From positions 84,789,041 to 84,853,040 of the forward strand of contig NC_077232.1 in assembly GCF_027887165.1 (NCBI RefSeq): a DNA stretch of 64,000 nucleotides, given 5' to 3'. The position numbers and the translations under genes are program-made. The notes beneath the pieces are model-generated. The model saw only the letters and a list, made by a program, of their open reading frames with translations, was not told the DNA's origin and did no database searches. Source of the DNA: Monodelphis domestica (Eukaryota > Chordata > Mammalia > Didelphimorphia > Didelphidae). Positions 23,150 through 34,527 of the stretch are shown one piece after another; within the stretch, counting starts at the first letter, position 1, and every line of letters begins with the position of its first letter.

Positions 23150-23730
23150 CCTGGAGAATACTCTTCAAGCAAAGCTTCTGTTTTTATTTTTATCCATCAG
23201 GCCTTTTCTTCTATTGGAGGGATGTCTTGCTTAGAAGGTGATACATGGTCCATAAGTCTCTTGTATAGAATGCGCTTTCAACCATTTTTGCTGATATTGA
23301 GTCTCTGACACCAGATCTGCAGATTATTTTGGGAGACTGTATGCAGAGGAGGCAGAGGGGTGGGCATAGGTGGAACTTCATCATTCTGATATTTCTGAAG
23401 TATTGAGGCACTTGTATTAGACTTAGTCTTTGTAGGAAGAAGCACAACAACTTCATCAAGATTTTCTGACTGTGCCAGGGAAAATACTTGGGTTACTGCT
23501 TTCATCCTGGCCTGAGCATCTGCCACCAGCTTGGCCCATGCACCCATCACAGTTGGCCCATTTTCTTTCTGATGAACTTCCATTTCCAATATAGTTCCAT
23601 GTACTACCTCCTTGTCTTCCTCAGCTTTGTCTGCAGGGTTGGCTAGAATCTCTTCTTTTTCTACTTCCACAGGAGAGTCTTTATCCTCCAGGCTAGTTAC
23701 TTTCATTTCTCTAGATATTAGTATCTCCAA
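23150..23730 (-). pseudogene. Coding-like minus-strand segment, possible retropseudogene, unrecognised
   Basis: The frame 23278-23730 gives 150 residues with protein-like composition: an acidic N-terminal half (VEVEKEEILA, ADKAEEDKEV), then MGAWAKLVADAQARMKAV and DEVVVLLPTKTKS. The same frame continues coding-like past the stop at 23278, through another stop, to about 23060. There is no good splice context and it sits in ACOX3 intron 1 on the opposite strand. I do not recognise the parent. A processed pseudogene of a host gene is the best guess, and chance remains possible. Confidence 0.35.
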
Positions 23731-24339
23731 TTATAAAATGATAGGTTCAAGGAGTTTACCTTTCAACTCTACAGTCTTTAGAACCTAGCTTCTGACTTCC
23801 ATTTGCTCACTTGTAAATTAGAATAATTTTTGAATTACCAGTAACTTTTCTGCTTCCCAGCTGATATGACTGCCACAGAGTGTATTTAGATTTCTTATTT
23901 GCACTTAACTACAATTTCAATTCAGTTGCACTTAATTTAACAAACACTGATTAAGTACTGTAAACCTTAAAATTTCTTAGACTTATGAATGTTGGAAATT
24001 CCCCATTGAGAAATTTCATACTTGAAAAAAATTCCTACTGATAGTAAGAACTCTATTGGAATGTGAAACTCCTTGGCATTGGGAGGATCCTTCTCCTCCC
24101 TACTTAAGACTACTTTAGGACAGAAACCTTTTGCTAAACAATGGAAAGGGCTTTGACCTATGCTCAAGCATAGAACAGGAAGTTCTTTGAGTCATGATTG
24201 ATTTTAGAATTGATACAACAGAGATACTTGGAATGACAGAACCAGATCTTGGAAACTACAATCTCCACCCTACTCAGAGTAACAGGATTTAGGAAGGGCT
24301 GCAGCAAAGATCAAGATTTAATTATTTGAGAATATGACC
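23731..24339. other. Intron 1, nothing recognised
   Basis: No gene or repeat that I can support. Confidence 0.4.
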
Positions 24340-24960
24340 TTCAACAGACATGAGCGGTCCTGGGTTAAGCTAGAGCCACCATTGGCACAGGGGAGAGATC
24401 GACAGTGATTGGTAGATGTGAGAACTGAGGGGAGGGAACTTAGATGGTTTCCTTAAAGATAGCGGGGGGGGGGGGGGGGGGGGTCTGAGGACAGAGAGAA
24501 GGAGGAGGAGGAAGATTGATGCTCTGAAGGAGTCTGAGAGGAGAGAGGTCCTGGAGGGAGAGCTCCTGGAGAGGTCTTGAAGAAGGCTGTGGAAGGAGAA
24601 CTCAGGAGGAGTAAGGAGGAGAATTCTCGTGAAACATTTCTTGAAAGGAGGCTCTCTTGAAGGTGGAGCCTGAGGTTGGCATGAGAAGCCTTACCTAGAG
24701 AGATCTTGGGTGAGTGATAAAACCAACTAACTGATTTATCTCTTAGGACTGAGGTCTAGGCCTTATTGGCTTGAGACCTTTCATTCTTATTCCTTTCTTA
24801 TTTTCTCTCTTTTTCTATTGATTAATCAGTGTATTATAAATTAAATTTCTCTATAAAACCCAGTTGGCTTGGGCATATTCATAAATTGGGAACATATTCC
24901 CTGGTGACCATCTTATATTTATATAATCCCAAGACACAGTAGAAAACATATTTCAGCGGT
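24340..24960 (+). mobile_element. LTR-like element with a G20 run
   Basis: The segments GTGTATTATAAATTAAATTT and TCTCTATAAAACCCAGTTGG, followed by ATATTCCCTGGTGACC, resemble the R-U5 end of a marsupial LTR. Upstream is a purine-rich block of GAGGA-type repeats and a run of 20 G at 24464-24483. The boundaries are uncertain. Confidence 0.4.
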
Positions 24961-24966
24961 CATAAT

Positions 24967-24968
<2 letters not shown>

Positions 24969-25016
<48 letters not shown>
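24969..25016. repeat. (AT)n microsatellite
   Basis: About 24 uninterrupted AT units. Its purity suggests it is polymorphic in length. Confidence 0.95.
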
Positions 25017-25021
<5 letters not shown>

Positions 25022-25199
25022 GCTCCCAAACATTTTAATTATCACAGTTTATGGCTCCCACTCTCTTATCTACAACAATTTTAAACCCCAAACTTATTTT
25101 AAATCTAACAGTACCAACTATTTGCTACAAAGATAAATATGAGACAAGACTTTCTTGAGCTTCTATTTGAATGAGGGGTAAGATTACCCAAATAACTAT

Positions 25200-25860
25200 G
25201 GTTGAGATTAGTACAAAGAAGAGGTCGAGGCAAATCTAGAAATCTGAGGAAAAATTGGAGAAATAGGAGTGGAATATTAAGGAAAGATTCATAAAGGAGG
25301 TAGCATTTCAGTTGAGCTTTGAATTAAGAGAGGGGAATCAACAGATGAAGATGGAGAGTTATAAGAATAGAAGTATTAGAATAGGAGAGGTAATGCTAAC
25401 AAATGCTGGAAGAATGAGAAATGGAACTGGGGAAAGAGGAAGCTAGTTTAATGACAATGTAAAATACATGTAGGTGAGTTATGTGAGCTAGTTCATATAA
25501 TTTATATAAAGAATGAGGGTTTAGAGCAAATGATAGAGGTTTTGAATGTTGCAGTAAGGAGTTTTTACTTCATTTGATCAAGTCAAGTTAGGGAACCACT
25601 GAATGTCTGAGTAAACAATGACATTGTCATAGCAGTGTATTAAGAAAGTCCTTGTCAGATGTGTAGGAGAGAGTCAGGAAGGCTGTAGGAAATCATTACA
25701 GTATTCCAGGTGAGAAGAAACAAAGGCCAGAATTGTGGTGGTGGCAGTTTGAAGTAAGTAGATGGGACTGATACAGCAAAAGTCAAAATGATAGAACTTG
25801 GCTGAGGGAGAAGGAAGTGGCAACAAAGAGCTTAATTTGTTACTGGTAGAATAGTGTCAC
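25200..25860 (-). mobile_element. L2 LINE fragment
   Basis: The words CATTTCAGTTGAGCTTTGAA, then GTTTTTACTTCATTTGATCA, and TTACAGTATTCCAGGTGAGA follow the reversed L2 ORF order. It is strongly decayed. Confidence 0.65.
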
Positions 25861-25984
25861 CTTTGGCAGAAAGAGAGTAGTGAGCATCCTAGAGAACCAT
25901 TATCTTCTATCACTTGTATAGGTATCTGGGTATCCCTTTGCAAGAGTGATTTTTTCCTTCCTATTGATTGTAAGTTACATATAC

Positions 25985-26070
25985 TTATATGTGAATATAC
26001 TTATATTCACATCTTTCCTTTAGTATTGAGCATGTAATAGATGCTCATTTAATGTTTGTTGAATTTTGAA
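25985..26070 (+). mobile_element. L2 3' end fragment
   Basis: The stretch TTGAGCATGTAATAGATGCT then CATTTAATGTTTGTTGAAT is an L2 terminus on the + strand. Confidence 0.55.
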
Positions 26071-26544
26071 TTTGTTAAATTCCATTGTGAAACTTTTATA
26101 AAGTATATCATTATTTCCTCTCTCTCTCTCTTCCCTCTCCTTCCCCCCATATCTTGCACTGTTTCAGATTATTTTTTACCTTGTGGCATGTCTCTAGGAG
26201 CCTCAACAGAGATATGGGAAAGAATTCCTTCTTGCACCAGCTGTGGAAAGAAGAAAACCCTGAGCTCTTTACCCACCCAACCTCCCCAACCAGTACATCT
26301 GATTTCCCAGCTTGTGTTTTTCCTTTACATTTAGTGTAGTGGAAGCTTCTTCTTGTTTTTTATTATTCTTGATGAAAGAATTAGAAGAAAAAGAAAATAA
26401 CAGTCCTCTAAAATAGTAGCCAGTTCTTAAAATATTTTTAGATATACATAGTTATTGTAAACCTTAGCTTTATTTTTAGGCTAACAAATTATTTCTTGAT
26501 ATTGACTGACAATTACACACCTGCTCAATTCATGTCACATTTGA
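26071..26544. other. Intron 1, nothing recognised
   Basis: A CT-rich microsatellite-like run lies at 26116-26145. Nothing else can be supported. Confidence 0.4.
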
Positions 26545-26860
26545 CAGCATCACAGAATCTCAAAGTTGGGAGGGATCTTAGAAACCATAAAGCATAGCAT
26601 CCCTGACAAAGTATTCATCCAGCTTTAACTTGATATAGGAACCTTTGCTTAGGAGGAACTTTCTTTTAAGGGCAGGCAGTCCATTCCTCAGGAAGTTTTT
26701 CCTCTTAAATTAAGCCTAAATTTATCTCTCTCTTGCTTTTAGTTTTATCCTTGGGGGGCCAAATGGAACAAGTCTAATTCCTAACATTTCTTTACCTTCA
26801 TGACTTGTGTGTTGGAATATAATTGAACAAACATTTAGTAAACATGTATTAACTGCTGAT
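26545..26860 (-). mobile_element. L3/CR1 LINE 3' fragment
   Basis: The stretch CACAGAATCTCAAAGTTGGG then AGGGATCTTAGAAACCAT is the reversed L3/CR1 terminus. It is followed by the usual TCCTCAGGAAGTTTTTCC region. Confidence 0.7.
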
Positions 26861-27004
26861 GTTCATTAAAAAGCTATCCCTGTGGAAATGTCATTTCAGA
26901 GGATATTTATTTTTGTTAAAATGTCCAATAAGCTTCACTGTTGGTTATACACTATATAGATATATATTGGAACAATATTAACTGGTTTCTTTTGTTTCAT
27001 TCAG

Positions 27005-27179
27005 AATACTGTCCAAAATGGCACCTGCTTCTAAAGGAAATGGTCATAATCAAAGCTCTCAGGATGATTTGTTGCCAGATCTTCCCAAGGGACCATTATG
27101 TATGTATAGAGCCAAATCATCCTTCAATTGGAAGGAACTCTTGTTATTCTTAGAAGGAGAAGACATGCTAATTTTCAAG
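27005..27179 (+). CDS. ACOX3: ACOX3 exon 2, start codon, residues 1-54
   Basis: A TTCATTCAG acceptor precedes 13 bases of 5' UTR and the start codon at 27018. The context AAAATGG (A at -3, G at +4) is strong. Coding runs 27018-27179 and ends in phase 0 before GTGAGA. The protein starts [10 protein letters not shown], then [10 protein letters not shown] and [18 protein letters not shown], equivalent to the human ACOX3 N-terminus. Its first 17 residues are diverged, as expected for this variable leader. There is no N-terminal targeting signal. Peroxisomal import of this enzyme uses the C-terminus. Confidence 0.93.
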
Positions 27180-27284
27180 GTGAGATACTTACTTAACATT
27201 ATGCAAAATGTATTAAGAATTTTATTGCCTTGTTACATTGGGATTTATGCAGTTAAGGAGTTAGAAGTTTTAGAGAAAGTGGAA

Positions 27285-27505
27285 TTACTACCTTACATTT
27301 ATTTAATGATTTCTTTACAAAAACTGTGAGGGATGAGTAGTGCAAATATTACCCTTATTTTATAGATGAGGAAACTGGGTCTTAGGGAGAATAAGAATTT
27401 TGCTTAAGGTCACCTAATTATGAAGTGGTAATTAAGTGATAACTAAGACTCTAACTCAGATCTTTTGACATCATATCTAACACTGTTTCAACTATACCAA
27501 ATGAG
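27285..27505 (-). mobile_element. MIR fragment
   Basis: The words TTTTATAGATGAGGAAACTG and the run up to CACTGTTTCAACTATACC show a reversed MIR in intron 2. Confidence 0.7.
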
Positions 27506-27699
27506 TATAACATATTGCTTTTCAGCATGACATACTTTAGTTTCAAATCTTCTTTCTAATTTGCCACCATTTTTTAAATGATGAAATTTGGATTACATCT
27601 CTATGTAGCTGATGTAAAATTTGAATAAATACTAAATTAGGCAGGCTATTTAGAGATCACTAAGATCATTATGACATTTTGCAACTTAGATTTGGCTAT

Positions 27700-28315
27700 G
27701 CAGAACAAAAGAAGACAAGATTTTTAGTAATAGAGGACTATTTTGATGTAATTAGAAACCATAGCAGTATTTCTGAATATTGTTCTATTTACCAGCATAA
27801 AAATCATATCGATTGAAAGTAAGACGTGTCCCAGATAAGAGAGGTAACAGTCTCATTCTTCTCTATTTTGGGCAGGTCATATCTGGTATATTATGGAGAT
27901 TAGTTCTTGGTCTTGGATTTTTGGAAGGGCATTGATAAACTTGGACATGTGTGGAGAGGATAACCAGGATGATGAATAATATTAATATTTTGACATAGAA
28001 TGATTGCATGAAGGAACAAAAATTATTTAGCCTAAAGATGAAAAGACATAGGAAGGACTTGATATAACTGGCTTCAATTATTTAAAAGACTGTCACACAG
28101 AAGAAATATTAGATTTGTTCTCCTTAGCCTCTGAGAACAATTGGAAGCAATGAGTAAGATTTGTAAAGGAGAAAATTTCATTATCATAAAAAATCTTTTA
28201 GGAATTAGAGATATCAAAAAGTGGAATAGGTGGCTTTGGGAAATAGGTTTTCCTCTTGCTAATAACATTATAGAAAGAATTCTTGATTATCTGGATAAAT
28301 AATTTTTATCAGAAA
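27700..28315 (+). mobile_element. L3/CR1 LINE fragment
   Basis: Segments GGAGAGGATAACCAGGATGA, TAGCCTAAAGATGAAAAGAC, TTATTTAAAAGACTGTCACA and CAAAAAGTGGAATAGGTGGC follow the C-terminal coding part and 3' UTR of L3/CR1 on the + strand, with heavy decay. Confidence 0.7.
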
Positions 28316-28603
28316 ATTCCCGTGATTCTCTTTTTCCATGTATTTAAGTCCTATAGGAAGTATGAGTGACATCCAGGGAGCCCACATCCCTTATTAAGGC
28401 TTGGTAGGACTTTCAGCATCCAAAAACAAACTTTATTTTCCTATTGTAAACAAGTAGATCAAACCTAGACTGCTAACAACTCTTTTATCTTATCTGGGCT
28501 TGTCGCAACTTCAGACTAATAAACATTAAAGTCCAAAGTAGGATTCAGTTTCATTCCTATTAAGTTTTTTTAGTCTTAATACTGTTTTTTTTTCCTATTC
28601 AAG

Positions 28604-28837
28604 AAAAGAATCTTCTCAGCCTTTGAAAATGATCCTCTCTTTGCTCATCATCCTGGAGAAGAATTGCCTATTCAGAAGTATCGTGAGCTAAACTTTCTAC
28701 GCTGTAAAAGACTTTTTGAATATGACTTTCTTAATATGCAAGAAATGGTGAAGAATCCACTGAAAATTTCTATGCTGATTAATTGCCTAGGGATGTATGA
28801 TTGGTCTTTATCTGCCAAATATTTTTTAAATACATAT
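28604..28837 (+). CDS. ACOX3: ACOX3 exon 3, residues 55-132
   Basis: The exon opens after a T-rich tract and the acceptor TATTCAAG and ends in phase 0 at TACATAT|GTAAGT. It encodes [33 protein letters not shown] and [15 protein letters not shown], the helical N-terminal domain of acyl-CoA oxidases. Conservation with human ACOX3 is high, which settles the gene identity. Confidence 0.95.
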
Positions 28838-29004
28838 GTAAGTATAGTTTATTTTCTTTTCAAAGGGGAGGGTAATAGTATAAGTTTTTCTGTTTTAAGG
28901 AATCATGAAGGACTACTCTGGTATAGGTTATAAAATAAAATGGATAATAGAATTGAAATACATTTTAACATTTAAGCTTTCTTTTTCTTAAAAGAAACCT
29001 GTCT

Positions 29005-29207
29005 TTGGCTTAATATAGAGCCTGGCTTAGAGATGGGAAGTGCTGGTTTCAAATCTGGGTTCAGACACTTCCTAGCTGTGTGACCCTGAACAAGTCATAA
29101 AACCCAATTGTGTAGTCCTTACTCCTCTTCTGCCTGGGACCCAATACACATTATGGATTCTAAGATAGATGGTAAAGGTTTTTAAAAAAAAAGAAAAAAG
29201 AAACCTA
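29005..29207 (+). mobile_element. Marsupial SINE1, 5' truncated
   Basis: Starts within the body (GCCTGGCTTAGAGATGGGAA) and ends in an A-rich tail. The flanks share AAAGAAACCT (28991-29000 and near 29199-29208). Confidence 0.8.
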
Positions 29208-29334
29208 TCTCATAGCATTAAAAGCACCACTTTTGCTTTTTATTGCCATTTATTTAAATTCTGATAAAAATATATGAGTAGCTTTTACTTTAAGAGAATT
29301 TTTTTTTAATATGGGAAGCTGTAAAAATTCCTGA

Positions 29335-29635
29335 GAGGGTCACTGCTGAAGGACTTATGAGAAAGAATGCTAACCACATTCAGAGAAAGAACTATGGGAG
29401 TAGAAATGCAAAAGAACATATGACATCGTTTATCACTTGTATATATGGATATGTGATTTGGGGTTCTGGCTTTAAAAAAATTGCTCTATAGCAAAAATGA
29501 ATAATACGAAAATAGGGATCAAGTGATAACATTTGTACAACCCAGTGGAATTGCTTGTTGGCTCTGAGAAGGGAGGGAAGTGGGGAGGGAAAGAAAATGA
29601 GTCATGTAAACATGGAAAAAGTATTTTAAAAAAAT
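29335..29635 (+). mobile_element. L1 3' UTR fragment
   Basis: Segments such as ACCACATTCAGAGAAAGAAC and TGGAAAAAGTATTTTAAAAA match the end of a marsupial L1 3' UTR. The flanking TTCCTGAGGG-like bases recur on both sides as a probable target duplication. Confidence 0.7.
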
Positions 29636-29827
29636 GTTCCTGAGGGTAGAATTAGTATGAGCAGAGTGGGCGCTTTTGAAAGGAAAGCCATTTTAGTCAC
29701 TCCTAACACGTGCAATACTGCACAAATACATTATTGTTTGTATATATAGGCACGTTAATTATAGTAGTTTAATAATATTTATGATGATTATAAGATGGTG
29801 ATCAAGGGTCTTCCCGGCCACCTTTTA

Positions 29828-30041
29828 TTTAATTTTCTATCCTTTTAAATCCTTACCTTCCATCTTAGAATCAATACTGTGTATTGAGTCCTAAGGCAGA
29901 AGAGTGGTAAGAGCTGGGCAATGGGTGTTGTGACTTGCCCAGGGTCACACAGTTAGGAAGTATCTAAGGCCAGATTTGAACCTAGGACCTCCTGTCTGTA
30001 GTTCTGGCTCTCAATCCACTGAGTCACATAGCTGTCCCCCA
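29828..30041 (-). mobile_element. Marsupial SINE1
   Basis: A minus-strand copy with CTTACCTTCCATCTTAGAAT at the left and GTCACATAGCTGTCCCCC at the right. The perfect 11-base duplication GCCACCTTTTA lies at 29817-29827 and 30042-30052. Confidence 0.9.
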
Positions 30042-30189
30042 GCCACCTTTTAGAGAAAAGTCTCCTTCACCTTTATTGCAGTCATACTTGAACACACTAA
30101 AAGCATTTCTACCTTGGTAGATCTGTCTTCTATTGACATAGCTTTTGAGAACTTGGGGCAACTGGGAGGCACCTGAATAGAGCTTTTAG

Positions 30190-30480
30190 CAGAAGAATAA
30201 TAGCTATTTATATCTGCACTATAGAGTGCTTTAAGGTTCTAGTGCTTTCTCACAAAAGTCCTGTCAGGCAGATAGGGAATCTACTATTACCTCTATTTTA
30301 TAGACAAGGAAAATTTTAAGTTTTATTTGTAAAATTATTTTATTATTTTACATTTTTTTGTTATCTGCTATTTTACAGACAAGGAAAACTTGTTAAGGGT
30401 CTTTTCCAGTCATATAACTAATCCATGTAGAGATTCTAGCTCTTGTTTCCTGATCTATCCAGCATTCATTCCACCTCTGT
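30190..30480 (-). mobile_element. MIR fragment with an internal duplication
   Basis: The reversed MIR word ATTTTACAGACAAGGAAAAC appears twice, near 30292 and 30369, separated by an AT-rich insert of about 60 bases. This implies a local duplication or an insertion with a repeated flank. Confidence 0.55.
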
Positions 30481-30892
30481 AAAATCCATGGTCCTAAAAT
30501 GATAGTAATGTTTTCTACTTTTTAAGATTATTAGCTGTGTTTGACCTCTTATATTTATAAATCTGTACAAATGGAAGAAATGAAAGTAAGTCAAAATGTC
30601 TACATCTTCTTCCTCTTGCCTGATGACATGAAAGCTTTCATAGAAACACATACAAGCCTTTTTCATTTCTCAAGTAACACTAGCTTTTAAATTCTTTGCC
30701 TTTTTTTGCTTCCCTATCCACTCATGATCCTCTTCAGGTTTTAAAAATTCTATTTAGATTCTGTCTTTACAAATCAACTTCTTTAGGTCAAGGACAATGT
30801 TTTATCACTAATATGTACTCATATTCTTAGCTAAATATTGTAGTTCTTGAGACACAGCTCTGCATATTTAATTATCAATCTTATGTTTTCAG
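30481..30892. other. Intron 3, nothing recognised
   Basis: AT-rich intronic DNA before exon 4, without a repeat I can name. Confidence 0.4.
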
Positions 30893-30967
30893 GTTTTTGC
30901 TTCTACTATTCAGAATTCTGGGTCTCAAAGACATATGCATTTTATTCAGAAAACCTTAAATATGGAG
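30893..30967 (+). CDS. ACOX3: ACOX3 exon 4, residues 133-157
   Basis: The 75-base exon lies between TTTTCAG and GTAAGT, in phase 0 at both ends. It encodes VFASTIQNSGSQRHMHF, equivalent to human VFGSAVYSSGSERHLTY, and then IQKTLNME. It belongs to the segment linking the N-terminal helices to the beta domain. Confidence 0.93.
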
Positions 30968-31580
30968 GTAAGTTAAAGCTTAATTGAGAGTTTAAATTCA
31001 TTTTCTTTTGTTCTCTGTTTTAATGAAAATTCTAAAGAGGGGGAAAAAAGTAGACCAGAGTCTTCAGAAAGGGCACTGTACATGTTGTATGAATGGTTAA
31101 CCTTCTCTGTCATTCTGGTTTATTCTGCCTCAAGATACTTCACCTATGCTTTAAATGGGTAAAATTCCAGTACTCTTTAAGTAAGCATTCACTAAATAAC
31201 TACTCCATCAAGGGCATCATAAAATGTGAAAGAGAAGCCTAAAACTTCCTTCTTTTTCCTGTTGTGCTCAGAAAGTCCTTATGTCAAAGAACTGTGATAT
31301 CTACAGTGTGAGTACTCTTCCTCGAAGGTGGATTCCACCCCATGGTCTTCCTGCCTTCAAGTGTGGTATTCTGGCCACTGTATATTTTCATTGTGTTCAG
31401 AACACCTCTTTTTATTTGCTAATTTGTTCCAGAGAGATTGGATATCCATGTCTTTAGCATCTCTGGGCAACCGACAATCTGACTTGTAGCAGTACTTCTT
31501 AGAATACAGTTTCACTCCAGGTCCAGGGAAAGAATTTAGATGAATTACAGGTTAGTTGTAATAGGATGGTTCTGTAGAGT
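30968..31580. other. Intron 4, nothing recognised
   Basis: No exon or repeat that I can support between exon 4 and the L1 insertion. Confidence 0.4.
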
Positions 31581-31597
31581 TGTGACAGATATTCTTA

Positions 31598-31927
31598 TTT
31601 ATTTATTTATTTTTGAATAGAAAAATTTTACTTAATTAATTAATTTAGAATATTTTCCCATGGTTACATGATTCATGTTCTTTCCCTCCCCTTCCCCCAC
31701 CTCTTCCTGTAGCCAACATGCAATTCCATTGGGTTTTACATGTGTCATTGATCAAGACCTATTTCCATATTATTAGTATTTGTATTAGGGTGATCATTTA
31801 GAGTCTATATCCCTAATCATATCCCCATTGACCCATGTGATCAAGCAGTGGTTTTTCTTCTGTGTTTCTACTCCCACAGTTCTTTCTCTGGATGTGAATA
31901 GTGTTCTTTCTCATAAGTCCCTCAGAA
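31598..31927 (-). mobile_element. L1 3' UTR, 5' truncated insertion
   Basis: On the minus strand this is the L1 3' UTR, the same region as the copy at 40.69 kb (CAACATGCAATTCCATTGGG against CAACGCGCAATTCTGCTGGG). A perfect 17-base target duplication, TGTGACAGATATTCTTA, lies at 31581-31597 and 31928-31944, showing a clean target-primed insertion. Confidence 0.9.
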
Positions 31928-31979
31928 TGTGACAGATATTCTTAGAGAAAGAGAAAGTAATGAATTTTCTCCACACCTG

Positions 31980-32240
31980 CCAACCTCTGTACTTCAAGGA
32001 CCGGCTCAAAAATTGGCTTTCTCTAATTGATCCCACCCCAAAAAGCTACAAATGTTTTTTTTTCTTCCTCTGAACTGAGAAGAGGTGCTTCATATTTTAT
32101 GATATTTTTATATGGTATTTTATGTTTCAGTTCTTTGTATCCATGTCTTACTTCCCCTATTATAGGAGCAGAAACCTTGTCTTCCTCTTCTTTATATCTC
32201 TAGTTTGAAACATAGAGACTTGAATATGATAAGAGTTCAA
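31980..32240 (+). mobile_element. L2 fragment, old
   Basis: The order TTCAAGGACCGGCTCAAAAA and GGAGCAGAAACCTTGTCTTC follows the L2 3' region on the + strand. Confidence 0.5.
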
Positions 32241-32313
32241 ATCATTTTTGTTATATCAAAACTGAGATGAGAAATATGTTCATCCTTCATTGACCTTATG
32301 CTTGAATATTTAG

Positions 32314-32403
32314 ATTTTTGGATGTTTTGCTCTGACTGAAGTAAGTCATGGGAGTAATACCAAGGCTATTCGAACAACTGCCCAATATGATCCCACCACG
32401 CAG
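32314..32403 (+). CDS. ACOX3: ACOX3 exon 5, FAD-binding segment, residues 158-187
   Basis: The 90-base exon encodes [20 protein letters not shown] and then [10 protein letters not shown]. The ALTE...HGSNT block corresponds to the family segment that contacts the FAD and the acyl chain (the TQTE..HGT block in ACOX1). The threonine of LTE aligns with the threonine placed at the flavin in acyl-CoA oxidase structures. Phase 0 at both ends. Donor GTCAGT. Confidence 0.94.
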
Positions 32404-32975
32404 GTCAGTATTACCTAATGGACCTTTAGGTTCATAATAGAAAAATGTCTCATGGGCATTAATTTAAATATTTTAAGGTCAAAATTATGTTAATAATTTA
32501 TGTTAATAAATATATGGAAATAATATATGTATATTTATGCATCCTGCAGAGAAATAAGTAAATAAGAAATAGGATATGTTTAGGAGCCAGAATCTGTCCA
32601 TAAGTACAGATATTAGTGGTATACATGTGTTGGGCGACCTCCAGTCCAGCTATCTTCTGCAGTAAACTTCCCTTTAAAATTTCCCCAGTAGTCAATAGCA
32701 ATACAAAAGATTCCAGTGTTGAAAAAAGGAAACAAAACACTCTCCTTATCAGAACAAGAGGTGCCTTCTCAGAAGTAAATGACTTAAAAAAACCCATTTA
32801 CCTTAAAACCCTTTGGTCTTGCTTTGAGTGTACTTTAGGCTGGGGCAGTGATCTGACTGACAAGACTGTTTTGCCCAAGTGGGTTCTCTAAGTAACTCAA
32901 TTCAGACTCTCAGGGGCAAGTTCTTATAAATGTTTCCTTGCAGACACAATCTTTTGAGGAAGCTCTCCCATGTGC
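32404..32975. other. Intron 5, nothing recognised
   Basis: Frames overlap here on both strands (32498-32797 minus, 32616-32891 plus) but neither looks like a known protein. Confidence 0.4.
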
Positions 32976-32978
32976 TGA

Positions 32979-33060
32979 GATGGGTAGTGCATTGGGCCTG
33001 AAGTCATGAAGACCTGAATTCAAATCTGGCTTCAGTCAAAGCTACTCCCTTGCTTAAATG
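32979..33060 (+). mobile_element. RTE-tailed SINE, short 5' fragment
   Basis: A 54-base stretch from 32984 is identical to part of the SINE at 34.53 kb. Both start GGGTAGTGCATTGGGCCTGA. Only the head region is present. Confidence 0.75.
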
Positions 33061-33494
33061 GCATGTAGACAGCACACTCTTGGTTGGTCTTCCCTTCCAC
33101 TAAATCAGATCCTGATCTGGGGCAGTGCCTACCATGACTCACACCATGATTGTCAGTACATGCTTTTGCACATAACTTAGTTTCTCTGAAGAGGTAGATT
33201 TAGGGAGACACTGTACAAGGGGATCATCCTCAATTTTGAATCCATTTCTATGCCATCTTTTATTTGAGGTAGGAGCTGAGCCACCTTGACTTTTGGTTAG
33301 TATTGAGACAAATCAGTTCTCACTTATTTGATGTTTTTATCATTTAATGTTGTGAGGTAGTAGGATACAAAGATAGACTAATTTTATTTTCATTTAGTAG
33401 CTGACAGAGTGATGTCAGTTCTTGACTGTTACTTCCTCTCTTAGCCATTGTCAAGGGAGTATGTGTGTATGTCTGTATGTGTGTGTATTGAAGT
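33061..33494. other. Intron 5, GT-rich patch only
   Basis: A short GT-rich microsatellite-like patch lies at 33460-33486. Nothing else is recognised. Confidence 0.4.
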
Positions 33495-33945
33495 GGTGCA
33501 CTTGATAAAATGAGTCTGGACACCCAGAAGTTCAAATTAATGGAACCAATATTTATTTATTAATCTTCTGATTAATAAATGAATCTCCTGGCCAGGACAG
33601 ACTTTCCTAGTGAAAACTGAGCCGGACTGAAGTTACAATGCAGTTTTTATAGGGTGCAAGATACACAGCAAACAATGCTCATTAATGAGATATAACCTTG
33701 ATAGAGCAAGTAGAAGCCAGATTCATCATTAGCGTGGGGTACAGGACATTCCATTGTATGTCTTATCCTATACTGGCTTCTTTGTTAGTAAGGGAGTCAC
33801 GTTCTCATGCATACTGACCATATGTCGCTTTGGTTCTGAGCTGACTGACCTTCATGGGAAAGCTCCGTACTGCTTTCTGCTTACTGCAGGGAGAAGCAGG
33901 TTTTCTGATCAATGACTTAGTTTACCTCACTTCATATGTATTATG
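33495..33945 (-). mobile_element. Solo LTR-like element (endogenous retrovirus fossil)
   Basis: Read on the minus strand there is a TATA box CCCTATAAAAACTGC near 33645, followed after roughly 85 bases by AATAAATATTGG and then an end near CCAGACTCATTTTATCA. This is the U3-R-U5 order of an LTR. No internal region is attached. Confidence 0.55.
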
Positions 33946-34527
33946 TGTGTGTCCATATCACACACACAGAAACATGTACAAACCTAGTCACTTTCCTGAC
34001 CCTTAGGCTTTAGGAAGCTAATGCCATGTTGCTGGGCTGTATTTCCTCAGTACTTAAATCGTCAAATTCCAAGCTGTTGCTGTGGATTTGAATCCTTTGC
34101 CTTCAGATAGTTGTTCCTCCTGAGTTTACACAGTGTAACATGTATTAGTATCCAAATTACACATTATAATTGTCTTTAATCTATGTCTATAAAACTTCAT
34201 TCGGTTACAAAGGGTTTCATGAGCTATTTTATCATATTAATTAAATAAGTAAAACATATTAGATGGTAAAACAATATCACTAACAAAGCCATTCAGATGT
34301 CATCAGGCAGAAGGCTGCTTTTGGCAGTGTGGCATCATCAGACACAATCTTTCAGAAGATGTATGTTTGCAGAGGGTCTAAATAGAATTTTGCTTATAGT
34401 GTTGTTGTAGTCCACTCCCCTAAAAAAAATTACTCATAGTTCATGCCAGATTTACCTGGGCTAGTCCTTAGATAACAGATATATACTGTGTGTGTAGATC
34501 TGTATTTGAAGCCTCTAGAAGGGGGCA
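33946..34527. other. Intron 5, nothing recognised
   Basis: No repeat or exon that I can support. Confidence 0.4.

Noticed and set aside
27018-27329. Reading the exon 2 frame straight on to 27329 as one protein
   Set aside because: The frame runs through the GTGAGA splice donor at 27180. The residues after it have no match in ACOX3, while exon 3 continues the protein exactly.
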